From Thermoanaerobaculia bacterium (GTDB lineage: Bacteria; Acidobacteriota; Thermoanaerobaculia; Multivoradales; UBA5704), in NCBI GenBank assembly GCA_025937035.1, contig JAICSG010000253.1:1-6301 (forward strand): a stretch of DNA of 6,301 nucleotides, written 5' to 3'. Made by a program: the position numbers and the translations under genes. Every line of letters begins with the position of its first letter. Positions within the stretch are counted from its first letter, which is position 1. Of this stretch, positions 1 through 5,416 are shown piece after piece. The notes beneath the pieces are model-generated. The model saw only the letters and a program-made list of their open reading frames with translations, searched no databases and had not been told where the DNA came from.

Positions 1-17
1 CTCCTGGGAAGAACGCG

Positions 18-42
18 CCGTCACACCCCCGTCACCCGTCAC
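18..42 (+). repeat. three CCGTCAC direct repeats upstream of the receptor gene
   Basis: Perfect copies of CCGTCAC lie at 18-24, 29-35 and 36-42, with start-to-start distances of 11 and 7 nt. They end four bases before a possible extended -10 box, so they would occupy the -35 and upstream region of that promoter. This could be a regulator binding site controlling the receptor operon. That role is inferred from position only; short C-rich repeats also arise by chance in DNA of this composition. Confidence 0.3.
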
Positions 43-45
43 CTC

Positions 46-54
46 TGCTAGGAT
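46..54 (+). promoter_or_regulatory. possible extended -10 promoter element for the receptor operon
   Basis: The sequence TGCTAGGAT fits an extended -10 (TG, one base, then a hexamer matching TATAAT at four of six positions). No convincing -35 hexamer lies 16-18 nt upstream; that stretch is C-rich and holds CCGTCAC repeats. Transcription would start near 61, giving a leader of under 60 nt that contains a hairpin and the Shine-Dalgarno. It is the best candidate in the leader, but weak evidence. Confidence 0.3.
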
Positions 55-76
55 CGGCCCCGCTGAAATACCCCAT

Positions 77-94
77 CCGGCCCTTCCGGGCCGG
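77..94 (+). other. GC-rich hairpin in the receptor leader
   Basis: CCGGCCC (77-83) and GGGCCGG (88-94) form a perfect 7-bp stem around a TTCC loop. With one bulged G at 95, an A-U/U-A extension of two more pairs (75-76 with 96-97) is possible. It lies nine bases before the Shine-Dalgarno. No U-tract follows, so it does not look like an intrinsic terminator. It could stabilise the mRNA 5' end or affect ribosome access; the function is unknown. Confidence 0.4.
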
Positions 95-103
95 GATCAG
101 ACT

Positions 104-109
104 GGAGGG
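104..109 (+). promoter_or_regulatory. Shine-Dalgarno of the TonB-dependent receptor
   Basis: GGAGGG sits 8 nt before the ATG at 118 and decides the start over the in-frame ATG at 124. Confidence 0.75.
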
Positions 110-117
110 AGACTCGC

Positions 118-2853
118 ATGGGCATGGCACGGAAGATTCAACCGTTCCTCTGGCTTTTGCTTCTGGTGATCGCGGCCGCTGGCGCGGCCTTCGGGGCGGA
201 GACGACCGGGTCGATCTCGGGCGTGGTCCGCGGGGCGGACGGCGCGGGGCTCGCGGGGGTGCCGGTGACCGTCAAGGGCGACCTCCTGCCCGCCGGCCGC
301 ACGGTGGTGACGGACAAGGACGGCGCGTTCAACTTTCTGCGCCTGCTGCCCGGCACCTATCAGGTGAGCGCCGAGGCCCAGGGGCTGGGGAACATCCAGC
401 GCGAGGCCGTGGTGGCTCTCGATAAGGACACCCAGGTCGAGCTCGCCCTCCGGCCCCAGGTCACGGGGGAGATCACGGTCACCGAGGCGCTGCCGCTGAT
501 CGACGTCAAATCCACCGAGGCGCAGGTCAACTTCACCAATCAGCAGATCGAGGATCTGCCCGTGCAGCGCAACTACAAGGGGCTCTTCGCGCTCGCGCCC
601 GGCGTGGCCGAAAACGGGCGGCAGTCCCCCAACGCGGGCGGCTCGCGGATGGACAACCTCTATCTGGTGGACGGCATCAACGTCACCAATCCGGATTTCG
701 GAGACATCTACCCGACCGACATCACGGAGCTCGACATCAAGGAGGTCAGCATCGTGCGGGGTGGCGTCTCCGCCGAGTTCGGCCGCGCGGGGGGGATGGT
801 GGTCAACGCCATCACCAAGTCGGGGACCAACGATCTGCGCGGCGAGGCGCGGGGCGAGTACCAGCCGTCGAGCTTCGTGGCGAAGAACAAGAACGCGACC
901 GTGCAGAACACCGAGGACAAGAATTTCCTGGGCCTGGGGCTGGGCGGCCCCATCGTGCGCGACCGGCTCTGGTTCTACGGCTCGGCCAGCCGTCCTTCGG
1001 ACACCCTCACCGACCGGCGCAACAACCTGGGCTCGATCCCCGACCAGGAGATCACCACCAAGGAGTATTTCGGCAAGCTGACGGCCAACCCGAGCGCCAG
1101 CCACTTCATCAACGCCTCGCTGCGCTCGCGCGACACCTCGTTCGACGGGGTCAACATCACCTCGACCTCGGCGACGAGCGTGGGGACCAACGACGCGAAG
1201 AAGTACCTGCTGGGCACCGCCTCCTGGACGTGGAACCTGACCGCCGACAGCTTCGTCGAGGCCAAGTACAACCACGACAAGGAGGAGAACTCGACCAGCC
1301 CCTTCACCAATCTCGGCTACCGCCCGGCCTTCAACCCGGTGCGGCCGGACCTGGTGGGGCAGTTCACCACCACGCCGGACTTCATCATCGGCGGCGCCAC
1401 GGGCGTGGGGCAGACGGTGGGCGGCGCGGTGCTGGCGATCAACAATCAGGATTACACCCGCGACGAGGGGCGGGCGACCTTCCAGACTTTCAAGACGTGG
1501 GGGAATTCGCGCCACGACCTGCGGGCGGGCGCCACCTATGAGGACAGCTCCGAGCGTCTGGAGCGGCGCGCCAACGGCTGGGGGACGATCACCTGGAATT
1601 CCACCACCCGGCAGTTCACGGCGACCTACAACTCCGAGCAGCCGCCGCACACCGGCCGCGGCACCTCCTACGGCGCCTTTCTCCAGGATCAGATCACGCT
1701 CGGCGAGCGGCTGACGCTCACCCTGGGCGTGCTCGACAACAAAGATGACTATTTCGGCGAGGTGAACGGCGCGACGCCCGGTACCAAGCAGAAGAAGAAG
1801 ATCCTCACCTTCGACTGGGGCCAGCAGATCCAGCCGCGCTTGGGGGTCGCCTATGTCCCGCGGCCGGAGCTCGGGGACAAGGTCTATTTCAATTTCGGCC
1901 GTTATTACAACACCGAGAACAAGTCGCTGGGCCGTGCCGCCTCGCCCACCCGTATCTTCACCACCCGTGCCACCTTCGACGCCGCGGGCAACGAGATCCT
2001 CCCGGAGGTCCCTCAGGCCAACACGCAGAGCAAGACGATCGACAAGGGGCTCGATCCAATGTACACGGACGAGTACCTCCTCGGCTACGCGCGGCCGTTC
2101 GGCGCCGCCTGGTCCGGAGAGATCTGGGGGATGTATCGCGACGTCGGCAACATCTATGAGGACATCAGCGCCGACGGGCTCGGCCACAGCCCCTTCCACG
2201 TGGCGCAGCTTCCGGACGCCTACCGGCGCTACAAGGCGGTCACCCTGGAGGTGAATCGCCGGCCGGCGAACGACCGCTTCTATCATCTGTCGGTCAACGC
2301 CAGCTACACCTGGAGCCGGCTGACCGGCAACTGGGACATCGACTTCGGCGGCGACTCGCCGTTCTACAACTCATCCTTCATCGGGGACGGCCCCGGCGTG
2401 CTGATCACCGACAACCGGAACGGCATCCTGCGCGGCGACCGCACGCACGTGGCCAAGCTGTTCGCCTCGATCCGGCCGGCCGGCGCCTGGACGGTGGGCA
2501 CCTTCGCCTACTTCCAGAGCGGCGGCGCCTGGGAGGCCCGGGGGCTCCCGGATCCGACCGTGTCGAGCAGCTCCTACGTGCGGTATCTGGAGCCGGCGGG
2601 CTCCCGGCGGATGCCCGATTTTTACGGCCTCGACCTGCTCACCTCGTATGAATTCCGGCTCGGCGACGTCGGGCTGGAGATCGAGGCGAGGGTGACCAAC
2701 CTCTTCGACCGCCAGGTGCCGCTGACCGTGGACGACCGCCAGGTGCTCGGCCGGCCGGTCCCCTACGTGCCGAACAATCCGAACTTCGGCAAGGGGACGC
2801 TCTTCACGTCTCCGCGGGCGCTGGTGCTGTCGGCGATCGTCCACTTCCGGTAG
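118..2853 (+). CDS. TonB-dependent receptor with carboxypeptidase-regulatory-like domain (Oar-like)
   Basis: This is an outer-membrane beta-barrel receptor of 911 residues, expected to import or bind a large external ligand using TonB/ExbBD energy. Residues 1 to about 26 form a signal peptide (positive MARK segment, then a Leu/Ala-rich core ending AAFGA). Residues 31-112 are a carboxypeptidase-regulatory-like beta-sandwich, with the typical G-x-V-x-G and TDKDGAF...LLPGTY patterns. A TonB-box-like ITVTE stretch is at 119-123. The plug domain spans about 138-238, with DLPVQRN, LVDGINVTNP and the EVSIVRGGVSAEFGRAGG signature. The rest is barrel, ending in an amphipathic strand (LVLSAIVHFR) with the aromatic residue penultimate rather than terminal. 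The start has a good Shine-Dalgarno. The stop shares one base with the GTG of the next gene, suggesting co-transcription. The substrate cannot be told; related receptors are numerous in Acidobacteriota and are often assigned to glycan or peptide uptake. Family assignment is secure, ligand unknown. Confidence 0.93.
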   Translation: MGMARKIQPFLWLLLLVIAAAGAAFGAETTGSISGVVRGADGAGLAGVPVTVKGDLLPAGRTVVTDKDGAFNFLRLLPGTYQVSAEAQGLGNIQREAVVALDKDTQVELALRPQVTGEITVTEALPLIDVKSTEAQVNFTNQQIEDLPVQRNYKGLFALAPGVAENGRQSPNAGGSRMDNLYLVDGINVTNPDFGDIYPTDITELDIKEVSIVRGGVSAEFGRAGGMVVNAITKSGTNDLRGEARGEYQPSSFVAKNKNATVQNTEDKNFLGLGLGGPIVRDRLWFYGSASRPSDTLTDRRNNLGSIPDQEITTKEYFGKLTANPSASHFINASLRSRDTSFDGVNITSTSATSVGTNDAKKYLLGTASWTWNLTADSFVEAKYNHDKEENSTSPFTNLGYRPAFNPVRPDLVGQFTTTPDFIIGGATGVGQTVGGAVLAINNQDYTRDEGRATFQTFKTWGNSRHDLRAGATYEDSSERLERRANGWGTITWNSTTRQFTATYNSEQPPHTGRGTSYGAFLQDQITLGERLTLTLGVLDNKDDYFGEVNGATPGTKQKKKILTFDWGQQIQPRLGVAYVPRPELGDKVYFNFGRYYNTENKSLGRAASPTRIFTTRATFDAAGNEILPEVPQANTQSKTIDKGLDPMYTDEYLLGYARPFGAAWSGEIWGMYRDVGNIYEDISADGLGHSPFHVAQLPDAYRRYKAVTLEVNRRPANDRFYHLSVNASYTWSRLTGNWDIDFGGDSPFYNSSFIGDGPGVLITDNRNGILRGDRTHVAKLFASIRPAGAWTVGTFAYFQSGGAWEARGLPDPTVSSSSYVRYLEPAGSRRMPDFYGLDLLTSYEFRLGDVGLEIEARVTNLFDRQVPLTVDDRQVLGRPVPYVPNNPNFGKGTLFTSPRALVLSAIVHFR

Positions 2854-3629
2854 TGGAGATCCGGGATTTCGCGCTGGCTATCGTCACCACCGAGGACCTC
2901 GTCCGGAAGCTCGGCGCCCCACCGGCCGGGCTGACGGACGAGGCTCCCGGCCCCCCGCTGCGGATCGAGCGGCCCGGCCGCCCCCCGGAGCTGCGGTTCC
3001 AGCGGCGGATCGAGGTGCCCTCGATCGAGGGTATGCCCGATCCGGCGCAGCGGCCCCGCATTCTCCATGCCCTGGCCAATCACGAATTGCAGGCGGCCGA
3101 GCTGTTCGCCTGGGCCCTGCTGGCGTTTCCGGACGCGCCGAAGGAATTCCGCCGGGGCCTGCTGCGCATCCTGGCCGACGAGCAGCGGCACACCCGCATG
3201 TACATCGCGCGGGTGGAGGACGCGGGGGCCCGCTTCGGCGACTATCCGGTGAATGGTTATTTCTGGAACAAGATCGAATCGATCACCACGCCGCTGCGCT
3301 TCCTCTGCGCCATGTCGCTCACCTTCGAGAACGCCAATCTCGATCACACGCAGGAGTACGAGGAGGCGGCGCGGCGGGCGGGGGACGCGAAGACGGCGGC
3401 GGTGATCGAGCGCGTCCACCTGGATGAGATCGAGCACGTCCGCTTCGGCTGGACCTGGCTGCAGGTCTTCAAGGAGGAGGACGAGTCGGCCTGGGACGCC
3501 TACCGCGCCAACCTCACCTGGCCCCTCCGCCCGGCGAAGGCCCGGGGGCGGACCTTTCACCGGGAGGGGCGGGAGGCGGCGGGGCTGGAGGAGGAGTTTA
3601 TTCGGCGGTTGGAGGAGGAGCCCGGCTGA
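2853..3629 (+). CDS. ferritin-like DUF455-type protein, putative diiron enzyme
   Basis: This 258-residue cytoplasmic protein (no signal peptide) resembles the DUF455/COG2833 ferritin-like family, distantly related to diiron hydroxylases such as MiaE. No precise reaction is established that I can name. The N-terminus (EIRDFAL, later PGRPPEL at 41-47) matches the family's usual start and supports the GTG at 2853. The four-helix core supplies a full candidate set of diiron ligands: E78 in NHELQ, E110 and H113 in DEQRH, E159 in LTFEN, and E192 and H195 in DEIEH. Two E-x-x-H motifs in paired helices are the family hallmark. Other family-like stretches are WALLAFPDAP (87-96) and GDYPV (129-133). 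The GTG overlaps the receptor stop (TAGTG) and no Shine-Dalgarno is evident, so translation is probably coupled. The next gene starts 6 nt after this stop, in the same frame. An oxidase, oxygenase or hydroxylase role is inference from the metal site. Confidence 0.87.
   Translation: MEIRDFALAIVTTEDLVRKLGAPPAGLTDEAPGPPLRIERPGRPPELRFQRRIEVPSIEGMPDPAQRPRILHALANHELQAAELFAWALLAFPDAPKEFRRGLLRILADEQRHTRMYIARVEDAGARFGDYPVNGYFWNKIESITTPLRFLCAMSLTFENANLDHTQEYEEAARRAGDAKTAAVIERVHLDEIEHVRFGWTWLQVFKEEDESAWDAYRANLTWPLRPAKARGRTFHREGREAAGLEEEFIRRLEEEPG
3611..3620 (+). promoter_or_regulatory. possible Shine-Dalgarno of the ATP-grasp gene
   Basis: GGAGGAGGAG lies inside the 3' end of the DUF455-type gene, where it also encodes a Glu run. 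It is 15 nt from the ATG at 3636, longer than the ideal spacing, so reinitiation after the nearby stop may matter as much as direct binding. Confidence 0.4.
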
Positions 3630-3635
3630 TTCACC

Positions 3636-4601
3636 ATGCGACGCATCCTCGCCAACCTCCTCTGTGAGGACGAGCTCGCGGGCCGCCGGAGCTCACCGCC
3701 CCGGGCCGTGCTGGAGACGGTCGCGCGGATGGCGCCGCTCCTGCGCGTCTTCGCCAGGAAGGGGGACCGGCTGTGGAGCCTGGCGCCGGGGCCGGGTCTC
3801 GAATCGGGTCCTCTCCGCGATCTCGCACCCGCGGACGAGGTCCTCGCCTGGTGCGAGACGCCCTCGGCCCTGGAGCACCGGGGAGGCCCGCGCCCTCCCG
3901 CCGCGATCGATTGGGAGGCTCCGCTCCACGATCTCGTCTGGCGGCTTCCGACCCCCTCGCCGGACGTGGTGGCTGCCGTGCATCACCGGGCCTTTCATCT
4001 TCAGGTCGCCGAATCGATCGGCTGCGCGCTGCCCGGAGCGCGGATGGTGGAATCTTTCGCGGAGCTCGACCGCATTCTCCAGGAAGGGCCGCCATCCTGG
4101 GTTCTGAAGGCACCCCTCTCCGCCTCGGGGCGTTCGCGATTTATCGAGCGGAACGGCCCCGCGCTGACCGATCACAAATCGCGCCGCACGGCCGAGAGGC
4201 TTTTCGATCATCACGGTCCTCTCCTCTTCGAGCCCTGGATGGACCGCACGGAGGACTTCGGCGTCTCCGCCCTGCTGGGCCCCGAGCTGAGGATCGTGGG
4301 CATCCACGGCCAGAAAGTCGATCGCAAGGGGCAGTTCGCGGAGATCGATCTCGATCCTGAGCTCTCCTCCCAGGACCGCGGCCGCCTGCTGGAGACCACC
4401 GAGGCGGTGGCGGAGAAGCTCCGCGAGGCCGGCTACGTCGGTCCCTTCGGGATCGACGCCTGGAGATACCGGACGGCGGCCGGGACGGTCCTGAATCCGC
4501 TGGGAGAGATCAACGCCCGCATGACCTTCGGGCTGGTGGCGTGGGCGAGGCGGAGACGGTTAGAATCGGAAGGCGAACTTTTTCAAGGAGCCCGGACATG
4601 A
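3636..4601 (+). CDS. ATP-grasp-fold protein, putative ATP-dependent carboxylate ligase
   Basis: This 321-residue soluble protein is not a family I recognise by name, but the C-terminal two thirds look like ATP-grasp: VLKAPLSASGRSR (156-168) resembles the ATP-binding lysine strand and glycine-rich loop with K158; LFEPWMDRTEDFGVSAL (197-213) resembles the strand carrying the adenine-side Glu (E199); GPFGIDAW (269-276) and GEINARMTFG (290-299) provide D274, E291 and N293 as metal ligands, with R295 as a likely phosphate contact. Residues 1 to about 115 would be the substrate-binding pre-ATP-grasp region, with little recognisable sequence. The family typically joins a carboxylate to an amine, thiol or amino acid through an acyl phosphate; the substrate here is unknown. 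It lies directly after the DUF455-type gene, in the same frame with only TTC ACC between stop and ATG, and its TGA overlaps the nuclease ATG as ATGA. A joint pathway with the diiron protein is inference. Confidence 0.75.
   Translation: MRRILANLLCEDELAGRRSSPPRAVLETVARMAPLLRVFARKGDRLWSLAPGPGLESGPLRDLAPADEVLAWCETPSALEHRGGPRPPAAIDWEAPLHDLVWRLPTPSPDVVAAVHHRAFHLQVAESIGCALPGARMVESFAELDRILQEGPPSWVLKAPLSASGRSRFIERNGPALTDHKSRRTAERLFDHHGPLLFEPWMDRTEDFGVSALLGPELRIVGIHGQKVDRKGQFAEIDLDPELSSQDRGRLLETTEAVAEKLREAGYVGPFGIDAWRYRTAAGTVLNPLGEINARMTFGLVAWARRRRLESEGELFQGART
4561..4566 (+). promoter_or_regulatory. possible internal -10 box before the nuclease gene
   Basis: TAGAAT matches TATAAT at five of six positions and lies inside the 3' end of the ATP-grasp gene, in a locally AT-richer patch, 31 nt before the nuclease ATG. 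No good -35 or extended TG is visible. If used, transcription would start about 25 nt before the ATG, allowing nuclease expression separate from the operon. Confidence 0.3.
4585..4590 (+). promoter_or_regulatory. Shine-Dalgarno of the S1/P1 nuclease
   Basis: AAGGAG with 7 nt to the ATG at 4598. It fixes the start there and rules out the longer in-frame reading from 4541. Confidence 0.75.
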
Positions 4602-5416
4602 AAAAAGCCTGCACGGCCCTGGCCCTGCTTCTGACGGCGCCCTCCGCCGTTCTCGCCTGGGGCGCGAACGGCCACCGGATCGTCGGCCGGATCGCCATGA
4701 ATCACCTGACGGCCGAGGCGGCCCATGGCGTCCAGTGCCTGATCGGTCCCGAGGGGCTCGATCAGGTGAGCACCTGGCCGGACGAGATCCGTTCCGATCC
4801 CGCCTGGAAGAAGGCCGATCCCTGGCACTTCATCGACATCGACGACGACCAGACCCTGGAGACCGCCCCCCGCGATCCCAACGGCGATGTGCTCGAAGCC
4901 ATCCAGCGGTTCACCGCCGTGCTGCGCGACCCGCAGGCTACCGGTGAGTCGAAGCAGGAGGCGCTCAAGTTCCTCGTCCATTTCGTGGGGGACGTCCACC
5001 AGCCGCTGCACGTGGGCCGGCACGCCGATCAGGGCGGGAACAAGATCAAGGTAACCCTGTTCAATCAGGAGACGAACCTCCACTCGGTGTGGGACTCCGG
5101 GCTGATCGACGCCGAGAAGCTCAGCTTCTCGGAATTCGCCTCGTTCATCGATCACCCCACCTTGCAGGAGATCCAGGCCTGGCAGAGCTCCGCTCCGGCC
5201 GATTGGGCGAAGGAGTCCCAGGCGTTACGGAGCCGGGTCTACGCGACCGGCGACGGCAAGCTGAGCTATGAATACGATTACGTGGAGATCCCACTGGTCA
5301 AACAGCGGCTCCTGCAGGCGGGGGTGCGACTGGCGGGGCTTCTCAACTCCATTTTCGCGCAGCCGGGGCCGTCGATCCCGGACCGGACGCTATCCGCCGC
5401 TCCCCACAATCCCTAG
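4598..5416 (+). CDS. secreted S1/P1-type zinc-dependent nuclease
   Basis: This exported enzyme (272 residues) should cleave single-stranded DNA/RNA and remove 3'-phosphates in the periplasm or outside the cell. Residues 1-20 are a classic signal peptide (MKK, then a Leu/Ala core ending AVLA); cleavage leaves Trp as mature residue 1, which is functionally required because the Trp amino group binds zinc in this family. All ligands of the trinuclear zinc site are visible in precursor numbering: W21 and H26 (WGANGH), D62 (TWPDEIR), H77 (PWHFID), H128, D132 and H138 (HFVGDVHQPLH), H162 and D166 (NLHSVWDSG). Spacing of the last five matches nuclease P1 (116, 120, 126, 149, 153) closely, and length is close to the family norm. 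The start overlaps the upstream stop as ATGA and has a strong Shine-Dalgarno. The last 27 nt overlap the convergent helicase gene. Likely role is nucleotide or phosphate scavenging; a link to the receptor is inference. Confidence 0.95.
   Translation: MKKACTALALLLTAPSAVLAWGANGHRIVGRIAMNHLTAEAAHGVQCLIGPEGLDQVSTWPDEIRSDPAWKKADPWHFIDIDDDQTLETAPRDPNGDVLEAIQRFTAVLRDPQATGESKQEALKFLVHFVGDVHQPLHVGRHADQGGNKIKVTLFNQETNLHSVWDSGLIDAEKLSFSEFASFIDHPTLQEIQAWQSSAPADWAKESQALRSRVYATGDGKLSYEYDYVEIPLVKQRLLQAGVRLAGLLNSIFAQPGPSIPDRTLSAAPHNP

Noticed and set aside
97..2286. 729-residue open frame on the - strand opposite the receptor
   Set aside because: It is antisense to a clear receptor gene. It is rich in Arg, Gly, Val and Leu with no recognisable domain, as expected from the complement of GC-rich codons.
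2763..3560. 265-residue open frame on the - strand opposite the DUF455-type gene
   Set aside because: The + strand frame has a full diiron ligand set and family motifs; the antisense product has Pro/Gly/Arg-rich composition and no motif.
2845..3640. a hidden small precursor peptide gene next to the diiron and ATP-grasp genes, as in peptide-tailoring clusters
   Set aside because: The junctions leave no intergenic space, and I see no short frame with its own ribosome site and a precursor-like sequence.
3424..4360. + strand alternative frames of 195-227 residues across the DUF455/ATP-grasp junction
   Set aside because: They are Arg/Ser/Pro-rich, low-complexity readings that cross the boundary of two better-supported genes.
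4541..4597. 19-residue N-terminal extension of the nuclease
   Set aside because: It would bury the signal peptide. The ATG at 4598 has AAGGAG at ideal spacing and a typical MKK start.
4598..4660. Cys5 of the nuclease as a lipoprotein site
   Set aside because: It lies before the hydrophobic core with no lipobox, and the AVLA site before the essential Trp explains the N-terminus better.
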